Origin: Cinnamomum chago
Lineage: Eukaryota; Streptophyta; Magnoliopsida; Laurales; Lauraceae
DNA: 64,000 nucleotides
NCBI GenBank assembly: GCA_038049695.1
Contig: CP142451.1
Location: 128,856,001-128,920,000 of the forward strand
Reading direction: 5' to 3'
Below, one piece after another: positions 24,301 through 33,500 of this stretch; positions within the stretch are counted from its first letter, which is position 1, and each line of letters begins with the position of its first letter. The translations under genes were made by a program, and so were the position numbers. Below the pieces are notes generated by a model. The model was not told the DNA's origin and made no database searches. It saw only the letters and a program-made list of their open reading frames with translations.

Positions 24301-27300
24301 ATCCAGTATGACTTTAATTCCATTTGACATGGGTGGTTGCTATTGTTCTTTCTTAACCACTTGTTATCGGCTGCCAGTCATAGCCAATCTTCTTGTTACA
24401 TTTCTTTGTTGCCCAACATTCAGCTCCACACAGCATGCTATTCTGACTATTGTACCATGAAAATGCCCCTCTAATTAAGGTGGCAATCAACACTTCATTG
24501 GCTTCTCTCGACTTCATCAGTTCATCACCATCTACTATTCCATTTGTGATCTCTGTTTTCTTTAGTTGCCCCCAGATTAATGTGATCTATCCCCACCGCA
24601 CTAAGTTTCTTCAGATTCACCTTCTATTTCTTCAGACAAAATTGACCCAACAGCACAGAGATAAATTACTTCTGTCCATATTGGTATCATGACAGAAACA
24701 ATTCACACAGCATATAATTCAAAAGACTAGTTGTAGATGTCTATAAAAATTCAAATTCATTTCTTTCTGTTCTCTTACAGACCCCTACATAGGGGTAATT
24801 ACAAGTTCAAGGTTAGATGGTGAAGAAATAGTCCTGCCTTAAATGATATTCATTCCCTTCTGGTATGGTCTCTAGCTTTGGCCTCCAGCTCTCCGTGCAA
24901 GACACGCCATCCACTGCTTCTATTCGAACGCTAGCGAGCACATCCTCCATCGACATCTTCTTCGACGACAGCTCTTCAAGCTGTTGCTTTATGATAATCA
25001 CCTTAATCCTTTTAGCTCCCATCTGCAGAACCTGCTCTGTTCTTTGGAGAACTCTCTTCAGCAGAAGAAACAGAAACATCAACTGGAAGTAGATAATAAA
25101 CATGGCCAACCCTCAGCTCGTAATTTGGTGGGAGATGCTGCATCGCTCTCTGTGATACACCAACACCATAACCATCAAAATTCAGTAGAAGATCCTGTAC
25201 GAAGATTGAAACCCGGTATTCTAGTATCTTTCCATCACTCTTCGCAACTCTTAGGACGTTCCTGTTACTTGAGAGAGAGAAAAAAACTCTTGACGAAGGG
25301 AAAGAGGCTAGAATTGCAAAGAGGAGGTTATGGGTTTAATAAAGGAAAGTGAGGAAGGAGAGGGAGAACTGTTTGTTGTTGGCAAATGAAGCGTTTATTG
25401 GAGAAGAAAAATGTAGAGAGGGGTTTGAAGGAAGCTGAGGATATTTAAAGTCATATAAGGTTTAACAGATGAACTGTTGAACTGTTGTACTGAATCTCGT
25501 ATAGAACTTTAGAGTTGCAGGATGCGGCAACAGTAACCATTTCCTTTTTTATTCTTTGGCAATTCTATTCTACCCTTATATGTTACCCTCTCTAACCCAT
25601 TTTCTTAAGATTCTGCTGCATATCTTCCTCTTCTAACCAGGGCTTAAATCTAGCTACCGAGCTCTCCTTAGAGGACTTTAATGTACCTTACCGGCTAAGC
25701 TAGCAGCTGGAGATGCAAAAGTAAATATTTCAGCGATCAAAATGTTCTTATCCCTCATCATATGAACCAATTGATTGTATCTGTTACCCAAGGTTCAGCT
25801 AACCAATTTAAATCGAACATCTCAAACTATATTCATTCTGTTTTCTGTTGGGAATGCCTTCATCAATGTAGTTTCCGTCACGTACCCAATTTTTTCTCCA
25901 AACGACGAAATGTTTTATTTATTTTTATGTTTTTTTTTATTTACACCAGAATTGCTGTGTGAATATGATAGCCAAGCTGTTCAATGCTCCTATTGGTGAA
26001 GGTGAAACTGCAGTTGGCGTTGGAACAGTGGGGTCCTCTGAGGCAATTATGTTGGCAGGATTGGCATTCAAGAGAAAATGGCAGAACAAGCGGAAGGCTG
26101 AGGGGAAACCATATGACAAACCAAACATAGTCACTGGTGCCAATGTCCAGGCATCATGCATTTACCCTTACGCATTCTTTTTTTTTTTATCAGTCTTACA
26201 CATTCTTCTGGATAAAGATATCATGCTTTTACTTTTCTCACTCATGATAATGGATGATTTTGGTGTAGGTCTGTTGGGAGAAGTTTGCAAGATATTCTGA
26301 AGTGGAGTTGAAGGAAGTAAAGTTGAGAGAGGGCTTTTATGTAATGGATCCTGTGAAAGCAGTGGAAATGGTTGATGAGAACACCATTTGCATTGCTGCC
26401 ATCTTGGTTTCAACGCTGACCGGAGAGTTCAAAGACGTTAAGCTTCTTAATCAACTTCTCATGGAAAAGAACAAGGAAAAAGGGTTGGACTCTCATTGAA
26501 AATAATGTTATTGTTAATACATGGACTGATATAAGTGATCCATCTACTCCCATTGGTGGAAGTGATGGGGGACATATATTCTCCGTTTGGGACCCATGCA
26601 GTAGCAGCAGTACATCATGGATCTCATGACACAAGCAAAATGAAAGTTGGAAGAGTGCTTTTGGTTGCCTGAATTTCGTTTTTCTGTAAGCAAATTGATT
26701 GGTGTGGGGACCCACCCTAGCTTGGTCTGGTAACCCAAACGGAAATTGGTAGGTCTCATCACTTTGGTTAGTGAGAGGCTACCCATGCCAGTAGTAAGAA
26801 GTCCTTAGATTCTGAAGCCCTTATTGAAATTTGATAGTTCACTAATTTATTGTTGCCAATTGTCATTCCATTATCTACTGAAACTTTATTTACCCCATCA
26901 CTCTGGTCGATCCATCTGCTGCCAGATGAGATTAGTCCACAGATTACCATCATCAGAGTGTCAAGACCCTACGAAAATGTGATACTCTCCTATGAAACTG
27001 AAAATGGATGAAGTCGTTATCCATCACATTTAGCTATAGGAATCTGTGGACTATGTTTGACCAACAGTACATGAGTTTATTGAAAGCACATTATTAACAT
27101 GACTATGTATCCATCTCATGGTGTTATACATACTCAATTCAACCATAGTGATGGGAGGAGTGGGGTCATGATGGGTAGAGACTATGAATTAATGGTTGAA
27201 ATGAAGCATGATCATTCACTTTTTGGATGGATTTCAACGAAACAGGGTGTCGTCAAAAATTGTAGCTAATGATACTTTTACAGTTGACTCAAAACATATG

Positions 27301-28989
27301 GTTTTTGGCAGGTGGGATACACCAATTCATGTAGATGCAGCAAGCGGCGGGTTTATTGCCCCTTTCCTTTACCCGAGGCTGGAATGGGATTTCCGGTTGC
27401 CATTGGTGAAGAGCATCAATGTCAGCGGACACAAGTACGGCCTTGTTTATGCAGGAGTGGGTTGGGTTGTATGGAGGAGTAAAGAGGATTTGCCGGAGGA
27501 GCTCATCTTCCATATCAACTATCTAGGGGCTGATCAGCCCACCTTCACTCTCAATTTCTCTAAAGGTAATTGCACTAGCAATGGTATAGCATGAGACCCA
27601 GGATTCAGATTTCTGCACCCTTATACTATTACATGGCATCCTATTTCAACAGACCTGCTTTATTATTGTTAGCTCCTAAGATACATGTCAGAGGGAGATG
27701 ATGACTTAAGTTTTGGGTCTGCAGGCTCCAGTAATATAATCACACAATACTATCAGTTCATACGTTTAGGCTTTGAGGTAAGATGATGATTTGATCATTC
27801 TAACAGTGATAATGTACAGGATTGATTGTGTATAAACCAAAAACCTCTACCATCCAATTGGTATACCTCTGAGGTGGCCACAACATGCAGCTTAAGTGTT
27901 CATGAATCATGACTCTTACCACTGGATCTTTTCTCTACAACCGTGCCAGTCCAAAATGTCAGTGACCTAAAAAATCTAGACAAATGTGGAGCATATTGTG
28001 TTTGTCAGCTGCCACTCACGTATGAGTGTGCAGGACCACCGATGCTGCTGCTGATTTTTGGTGTATAGTTCCATATCATTGTTTTAAGAATTGAAACTTG
28101 GATTCAACTCAAAATCCTGTAGAGTGGAGTTGACTCGGGCAAGTTGGTGTCTGACGCTGGTTGATTTTTAAAACAGTTGTTTTTGCACAAGACTGGTTCC
28201 GCTAGCTTACTAGACACTTTCTGATAGTTTTCTGTATTACCATAGCCACCTGCATCTTTATGGAAGCTGCACCATTTTATTTTATTTTATTTTTTTCTCT
28301 TACTGGACAGAAGTTGTACTTTCAACCTGAAGGCCCAGGGATCATATGTGATACTTTGGTGTCAACACCACTCAACCATGAGAGTGTTGGCTGTGGAAGC
28401 TTTACTTTGGTACCATTTGTTGTGTACTTGTAGCTGGTCCACACCCATCTTTGCATCTACTTGCTGTCTTTAAGGCAACTAAATGGGATTTGTATTACAA
28501 CTTCTGAAGGGATACAAGGACATCATGGAGAACACAAGGGTGCTGAGAGAAGGAATAGAGAAGACAGGTCAATTCGATATCGTTTCTAAGGATGTGGGAG
28601 TGCCCCTGGTAGCATTCTCTCTCAAAGACAGCAGCCAGCACAGTGTCTTTGAGATCTCAGAGTCTTTGAGGTGGTTCGGATGGATTGTCCCAGCTTACAC
28701 AATGCCTGCTGATGCTGAACACATTGCCGTTCTTCGTGTTGTGATCCGAGAGGACTTCAGCAGGAGCCTGGCGGAGCGTCTTGTTTCAGACATGGTGAAG
28801 GTCTTGAAAGACATGGATGCACTGCCACCTCAGGCGACAAAGGTAGCTAATTTCACAGCTGAGGTGGTCCGCAAAGAGCGTGTTGAGGGAGATGGAGTGG
28901 TGATTAAGAAGAGCGTGATAGAGACCCAGGAGGAGATCACATCTTACTGGAAGAGGCATGTTGAACGCAAGAAGACGGGCGTCTGCTAG
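15352..28989 (+). CDS. GAD: Glutamate decarboxylase GAD-B, open frame but probably impaired
   Basis: The exons are 15352-15437, 23934-24138, 25950-26150, 26269-26483, 27312-27565, 27725-27777 and 28510-28989, giving 497 codons plus TAG. The PLP lysine (SGHKYG) and a full calmodulin-binding tail (W485, then [12 protein letters not shown]) are kept. Several changes at conserved positions stand out against GAD-A: P56S, R99C, F174S, G211V and E219K. Exon 7 lacks 12 bp (four residues) between two ATGGAGAAC repeats still present in GAD-C. The donor of intron 3 is gc where GAD-A and GAD-C have gt. Intron 1 contains the complete Copia element, intron 2 an antisense PADRE pseudogene, and intron 6 a candidate SINE. 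The promoter carries a solo LTR. It may be weakly expressed or decaying. Confidence 0.85.
15610..16801 (+). repeat. 5' LTR of the Copia element
   Basis: It starts TGTTGATCAT and ends GGGGTCAACA, 1192 bp, the same length as the 3' LTR. It contains an internal near-tandem repeat (gtggctgtac...gattgggagaaggagg at about 15918-15968 and 15991-16042). Confidence 0.96.
16804..16815 (+). promoter_or_regulatory. Primer-binding site of the Copia element
   Basis: TGGTATCAGAGC starts two bases after the 5' LTR. It is the usual plant retrotransposon match to the 3' end of initiator methionine tRNA, where minus-strand DNA synthesis begins. Confidence 0.9.
16844..21847 (+). CDS. Copia gag-pol polyprotein, 1667 residues, uninterrupted
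   Basis: A single frame carries all Copia domains in order. First comes a gag of the UBN2 type (about 20-230) with a CCHC zinc knuckle at 263-276. An acidic, Lys/Glu-rich coiled-coil region follows (about 330-460), then two further CCHC knuckles at 535-548 and 573-586. The aspartic protease has DSG at D665. The integrase has a zinc-binding start (H792 in LWHRRLGH) and catalytic D856, D919 and E955 (spacing 62 and 35). The reverse transcriptase has YVDD at 1351-1354. The RNase H has YSDADWAG around D1515 and STAEAEY after it. Integrase before RT defines Copia (Ty1). A second possible start (MASGEGF) lies eight codons in. Three zinc knuckles are more than the usual one. No stop or frameshift is present. 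Confidence 0.96.
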   Translation: MGDLATTHMASGEGFSSNKAPLFDGTNYSFWKLRMQTYLSALGYDIWDCVRKGYKGKEDPIDVAEKKLFENDSKARNALLCGLSNSELVKVMNCKTAKEIWDKLKSVHEGDEKIKEAKLQTHRSQFEMLKMSEDENIDAYMLRVNEVVNAIRGLGEEIKEPALVKKILRSLPPRFDSKVSAIEEAKDLNVFNMDELHGSLTAYEMRIGKTKPTEKEAAFKAHKKNKQVAQSDEEDSDDELTANFVRKLRKGKGKFKGKLPFKCFNCGGIGHFAAKCPLANTDEDDSDSHKSKKDYSRKSYVKKGKSKSYISKRTESSSEDGSNENSEESNEVLFMAALEDEKEEEKSNNEEIETEINLEEELIAALEQLSTERKKNKKISKKMTETEEIVETLKVEIEEGRKIKEKLESQVIIKTKECSIMEEEITGLKAQVDKINQKLKAYEGSIKLNEILNNQRPSHIKFGLGFEKGESSTKQDRSHVEKIQKVIAQLTQSKPVQQPKKHVASMAQQSQQRSMAPLQWQPSFYRSTPYFNGHCFKCNTFGHKIATCKFNGRPRNYVSRNPFEALIMNPLECYNCHNFGHIARECMYAYQYPTNNFQDYYYHANALKQKQNIHMAQQVHCEEEQQKGKYKKVWKRKESQKNKAESLIVQTALKAQNGPTPWILDSGCSNHMSGDKDRFMNLEQYDGGSVKFGNNDGAKIVGKGAVQLNHGKITSKEVLFVNGLKHSLLSVSQICDQGHEVVFKKLGFEIRKSNNGKVVAVGSRTSRNLYTLSETVKETCAIGQVDESRLWHRRLGHISFDNLSKIHSKKAVRDIPHIRKSSTVVCDACQKGKLTRTSFKSKEHHTSKPLELIHTDLCGPMRTQSINGHKYFMLCIDDFSRMTWIMFLKHKNEALDMFKIFRKQVENHIGRRIKCLRSDKGGEFTSEEFEEYCQKHGIRRQYSAARTPQQNGVVERKNRTVQEMGRTMLVESKLSDRHWKEAVQTAVYIQNRCMLRPHEEKTPYELWFGRKATVKHFKVFGSKCYIKRIEQNMGKFDEKADEGIFLGYSTRSKAYRCYNKRLNKIVESIDVKIDEQPEISKQELPVYEDDNDDSELGAQSDDRKEGESEDHSDKKSENSRWHEYHGIKETNILGDAKAGIQTRRMTTSMYSLLSSIEPRNINEASKDESWVQAMNEELDQIEKNQTWELVPRPANKNIIGTKWVFRNKLNEEGKVVRNKARLVCKGYAQIEGIDFEETFAPVARLEAIRMLLALAVYKDFKIYQMDVKSAFLNGNLEEEVYIEQSDGFQIGTDLNMVCKLKKALYGLKQAPRAWYSRLDSYLQRLGYKKGVVDSNLYVKTTEGNQVVVVVYVDDIIFAGNRDEQCKDFAERMRTEFEMSMIGELSFFLGLQVKQMKEGLFMSQIKYVKEMLKKFNMEDSKPVSTPMTTGCKLSKDDNSDSVDHTLYRSMIGSLLYLTATRPDILQAVCMVARFQADPRQTHVTAVKRIFRYLRGTLEYGLWYPKGKDFTLIAYSDADWAGCIDDRKSTSGGAFYLGDKLVAWHSKKQESVSLSTAEAEYIAASTSCTQVLWMRQMLKDLGIQIIEPISIMCDNTSAINISKNPVQHARTKHIAIRYHFLKDKVTDGEVKLEYIPTSEQVADIFTKPLPKEVFEYLRKKLGVIAAPKK
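21973..22052 (+). repeat. Tandem 40-bp repeat before the Copia 3' LTR
   Basis: Two copies with a period of 40 bp (21973-22012 and 22013-22052) each contain tcagggggagttc. They lie between the gag-pol stop and the polypurine tract. Further GGGGGAG cores occur near 21863, 21928 and 22085. Confidence 0.85.
22082..22091 (+). promoter_or_regulatory. Polypurine tract of the Copia element
   Basis: AAAGGGGGAG lies just before the 3' LTR start (22094) and is the expected primer for plus-strand DNA synthesis. Confidence 0.85.
22094..23285 (+). repeat. 3' LTR of the Copia element
   Basis: It is 1192 bp, offset 6484 from the 5' LTR, with no difference seen by eye. It is followed directly by the AGGAG target duplication. 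Confidence 0.96.
24139..24140 (+). promoter_or_regulatory. GC splice donor, GAD-B intron 2
   Basis: Exon 2 ends CTCCAG and the intron starts gcatct, as in GAD-A and GAD-C. Confidence 0.7.
24813..25260 (-). pseudogene. Antisense PADRE/DUF4228-family gene nested in GAD-B intron 2, frameshifted
   Basis: The minus strand reads [16 protein letters not shown] and later [18 protein letters not shown] from 25260 downward. This is the N-terminal part of plant PADRE (DUF4228) proteins, which are small stress- and pathogen-responsive proteins. In another frame it continues [24 protein letters not shown] and [10 protein letters not shown] to a stop at 24813, the family's C-terminal part. The two halves are out of frame near 25010, and no ATG is found where the usual MGN start should be (the sequence there reads AACAGGAAC). 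A TATA-like TTTAAATA lies about 190 bp upstream on the minus strand (near 25445). GAD-A intron 2 lacks the gene. Family assignment rests on remembered motif patterns. Confidence 0.65.
26151..26152 (+). promoter_or_regulatory. Altered splice donor (GC) of GAD-B intron 3
   Basis: GAD-A and GAD-C read CCAG then gtat. GAD-B reads CCAG then gcat. A single T-to-C change turns a GT donor into GC. Confidence 0.8.
28270..28431 (-). mobile_element. Candidate SINE in GAD-B intron 6
   Basis: This 162-bp insertion is absent from GAD-A and flanked by AGCTG (28265-28269 and 28432-28436). On the minus strand it ends in an A-rich tail (complement of the ttttatttta run). It contains ggttgagtgg and aggttgaaag, which resemble weak A and B boxes of a polymerase III promoter. 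The same insertion is in GAD-C (54733-54893). Confidence 0.45.
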
Positions 28990-30568
28990 TGTTCATCTGT
29001 TTTCTTCTGAATTGGAGCAGGTCAGTTGCACCTACAGGTGGTGGGCTACATGTTATGGTGATCAAAGATGGACCAATATTAAAAGGTAGGCCCATCATGT
29101 CAGTGGTCTGGACAGCTGCCTCAATTCCCGCAGTAGTGTATTCTTCAGTTGGCATAGCAGCTGTTTTGCCTATCAAGGAAATTATTATTCCTCTTTGGTG
29201 TGCTATATCTTGGATTGAATAAGATTATATGCATATAGATGTATGTATACTATGTTTGCCTAGGAACTCAATATATTTGAACATGCTTGGCATTTTGAAA
29301 TAATCTTTCTGATCTTTAGAAATTTAAATAATAAGGAATCGATGAAATGACAAAGTTTGTAAGTTGCCAAAATGCTAGTTTAAATTGGGTGAGAATTTTT
29401 GCCGTGTATGGGACTTTTTGGAGTATGTTTTAGAAGTGACTGACCTGATGATTCACTAAATGGTGCGATTGCTTGCTTTGTAGCAGATAGATCCTGATGC
29501 CCACTTGATGTGTTACAGATACATTTATGCATCTCAAAAGTGCTTGTGAGAGGAATTCATCAATGTTTGCTTGGAACCTATAAAAGCATCCATTTCAAGT
29601 CATAAGTGTACTATTATCAGTTTTACATGCCTTTTTTTTTTTTATTATTATCAATTTAGATGCTGTGATTCCTTGGAGAATTCGAATCCTCTCAAGGCTT
29701 TTGACCCACAGTGACCATGAGTGGATTAATCATGATGTGAGGTTGCCTGCCTTGGATGGGGACCCACGGTGACCATGAGTGGATTAATCACGATGTGGGG
29801 TTGCCTGCCTTAGATGGGGCGGGCACTACACACGTGAATGGCATGCATCCCACGGTGACAATTCTCACTTCTCAAGAGGATCTGGACTCTGCTTAGGAGA
29901 TCTGCTCTGAACTTACGAGGGCAAATCAGACCTTAAACAGATGATAACTGCATTTGTCCCAGAGAAGTCTGAAACGACACCAGTGTACAAATACTTAAAA
30001 GAGGAATAAGACAGAAAGCTGAAAGCTTTCTGGACCTGGTAAGTACCCAACTGGGAGGAAAACAGTAACATTGGAAACACTCAAGAAAGTGAAAGAATCG
30101 TAAGAGGTCGAGAGCCTCATCAAATTTGCACCGGAAATGTGTCCGGATGGGATCCAATGTTCGCAAAGGTCTCTTGGGTGTTTCCATCAGTTAATGGTGG
30201 GTGGGATTAGATTCATCTGGGTAGTAATTTTGATTTTTCTGGGCCACACTATGCTGGTGGGGTAAAACTAATCCCTATCTTTTATCAAAAGTGAAGCTTG
30301 TTATGTGATGCTCCTAGTAAGGTTGGTTTCTTTCCACAGAGGCCCATAGTGGTGGAAGTTTGTGACTAAGGGATTTATTGTCCTTTTGCATGCCAGTTTG
30401 CATGAAGTGGTAGACTTTCCCTCCACAAAGTATTAAACCTCCCAGCCTTAAGATGGTAGTTAGATATGCACAGTTCCAGCAAAGCAAGAAAACGTCCCCT
30501 CTTATTGGAAACAGGTTACATAAAAATATTCTGGTTGAAGTTTCAACACTACAATGAGAGGCTGCTTT
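28990..30568. other. Convergent intergenic region GAD-B / DCD-B
   Basis: The 3' ends of GAD-B and DCD-B face each other across about 1.6 kb. No gene is seen. A 58-bp tandem duplication lies at 29703-29818. The equivalent region of unit C (55464-56730) is shorter because of a 249-bp deletion and the lack of this duplication. Confidence 0.6.
29703..29818 (+). repeat. Two tandem copies of a 58-bp sequence
   Basis: gacccacagtgaccatgagt begins at 29703 and recurs as gacccacggtgaccatgagt at 29761. Unit C has a single copy (about 55923), so the duplication happened in unit B after the B/C split. Confidence 0.85.
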
Positions 30569-33500
30569 TCAGAACATTTTTCCAGTACCATCCTTTCGTG
30601 GGACAGATTCATCAAGGTCCATTCGCCGCCAGCTGCCCGCAATTGTAGCCATCTGATCTGTTTTGTCAAAAAGCCCGAGAAAGCCTCCTGTGTGCATGAA
30701 AAGAACTTTTCTCCCTTCCCATTTTTTTGGATTTTCTGCCATGTCCTTCAGCAGGCCAATGGCAGCCCTTCCACTGCAAGAATCCACAAGATGCAAGTGG
30801 TATATGGTATTAAAAGAAAGGAAATGAAAGAACTGAAAGTCAATGTCTGAATTATTCAGAAATATGTGAAAAAAGAACAAATTCAGAAGACATTGCAATT
30901 CTAATGATTTCGTCTGAACAATTTACAATGAAAGTTGTGTCAACTTCTGCCATATTAAATCAGTACCCAATCAGAGGGTTCCAGAACTTAGAATGGTCCT
31001 GACTCAACAAACCGTGTCTAAATAGTGGGATATCGGTGCTAGGCAGGTTTAAATAGGTCTAAACATGCCAATACTGGGGCACAGCTTGATATAAGCAATA
31101 GCCCTCTTGACCTGCAGAGTGCAGTATACTAGCCAATCCTTGCAACCTCTAGAGATAAGAAGCAAGACTTTGAATGTTAAAATAAGATTATTACACACCT
31201 GTACACCGGGTCAAGAATGACACCTGTTGCCGTGGCTATTTCTTTCACAAATTTAAGCTCCTCAATGGCGTTCATGGCATAGCCTAAGCCCTTAGCCTGT
31301 GAAACAAAGAACATCTGGTTAGTATTGAGAGAGAGAGAGAGAGAGTTTCTATAGCTTAGATTGCTGGGCACCCTCTTTTAAGCACATGAATCTTGTTGCT
31401 CCTGTTAAGATTTGTGCATTTAACTTCCAAAAACATACTGTCAAATATATCAACGTTTAGTGGCTTTATAAAAGGAAACTTTCAAGTAGCATTCAATTGT
31501 TGCTTGCTCATTAAAGGAATATTCAGCATGGTAATCACAAAAAAGAATAATAGTGCCCATTAATCAATATTGAATCCCCATAAATTCTAAACAATGCCTT
31601 CCTATTAAAGGGAAGAAAATTGAACATAAACATGAAAATCCACAAACGACCATCAAATAGCCTCCCTTCGAAATGAAATGATTACCTAGTCATACCCCAA
31701 TAAATCAAATTCTAGGAAAGTAGGGTCCCATCTACATCTCCACCTTATATCCTTTATTCCTTGCCTCCTACATGTTTCTTCGTTATAACCTACTTTAGCA
31801 TGAACTCCCAGGAATTCAATATTGAGCAGATAACTAGGCCCTTAGTTTCTATGTGCCAGTTTTACGCACCATAAATGACAAGACTATCATTTCAGAAAAA
31901 GTCAAGCTATCACAAAAGGTACATCCCAAGACCTATACAACTTGTCCTCAAGAGGATAAGATATCTTATTGTAATAACTAATAAGCAGAAGCAAGGAAGA
32001 ACAATAACAGCATATGTAAAAGAGTTCAGTAAAGTTTGACTTGTCAAATTAATAAACTGCTCACATCTTGGATGTTGACTATATTATGTGACTTTAGACC
32101 CGATTGAAGTCCATCTATTAGGCCTTGAACGTAATCATAGAAATAATCCGGATCATCACAAACAGGGAACGCATGAACCTGTAATATCAAGAGCTCATTA
32201 GGGAGTCAAAAGTCTAATAAATTTTCGCAGGAAACGACAATATCAAAATAAATGACATACTTTTGCCTTTAAGTTACTTAACCATGATCCCAGTGCCAGA
32301 CCCGCAATAGTCCCACCACTAGAAAATGCAAAAAAGAAAATAGTCTATGCTAAGGTAAGAGAATAGAGATCTACATATTTCTATATAGCAGCTACATAGA
32401 ACCAAACAGTATATCATAAGGAAATATGTAAAGATGAAATAAACATGTTGCCTGGATAAAATTTGCAAAAAAGAAAATAGTTTAGGCAATCACTACAGAC
32501 TAGAGATCAACAGAATTCTATATACTAGCTACACAGAACCAAACACTGTTGCGGGGAAATATGTAGAGATGAAATTAACAAGTTATTTGGGTATAAATAT
32601 AAACAGAAAATGCATAAAAGCAGGTTCACAGAAGTTCTCCAGAGATGCACCTGGATGTGAATGCGTGCGCATATAGAAAAATTTCTCCTACAGGAACATC
32701 CGCAAGCCAACAGATGGGGTACTGTGAAAAATCAGGGGGTCTCAGTTTTGGATGGCTGCCCACCTCTTTAACATCCGGATTGAGACATCCGCATGTGGAC
32801 ATTCCTGTAGGAGAATACTTCATGTGTGCATGCATGCTTCTAAATGAGTGAAGAATTGCGACTGGATTAATAGAGTGCATTTGTAAGATGCGTGGGTGCA
32901 TGCGTAAAGAACAGTAACTGGATCATTTGTAAGTTGCGCAATGCATGTAAAACACACACGCACATGATCCCGTTGCTATTCTTTACACGGGCACGCAGCT
33001 TACAAATGAACTATACTGATCCAGTCGCTATTTTTCACACACATGCACATGTGTCTATATGTGTAAAGAACAGTAACTGGATCATTAGAGTGCATTTTTG
33101 TAAGAGTTCCAGGGTGGAGACTGATATAAGCATGCATCCCAAAAGGAGGTTAAATCTCATATTGCCACAGGAGAACCTTGTTAGGATATACTAGAAACCT
33201 AACTAGAAATGAAGACATGCAGATTAAGAAAGTCTCATCACTTTCTGTTTTCCATTCTTTTTATATACCAATAAAATCATGTTACCTGTTCCTATTCAAA
33301 ACAACCTAGTTTTAAGAAAGACATACATAATGTCTAATACCTTCTCTTTACTTGTAGAAGTATTACTCAAAAGCATCATCCTATAGTGAGGATTGTTAGG
33401 CACATATGAACTAACCCAAGTTTCTCCATGACTGTTGTGGCTCATAGCAGGTATTAGCCCAAATCTAACAAGCAGTGAATACAGTGAAGATTGATAGCAC

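Noticed and set aside
24984-25352. 122-codon + frame in GAD-B intron 2, similar at 47456-47737
   Set aside because: It is the complement of the PADRE-like minus-strand sequence, where family motifs are found. The + frame has no motif.
32626-32901. Overlapping frames of about 90 codons on both strands of the inverted-repeat element
   Set aside because: They are symmetric products of the inverted repeats and encode no domain.
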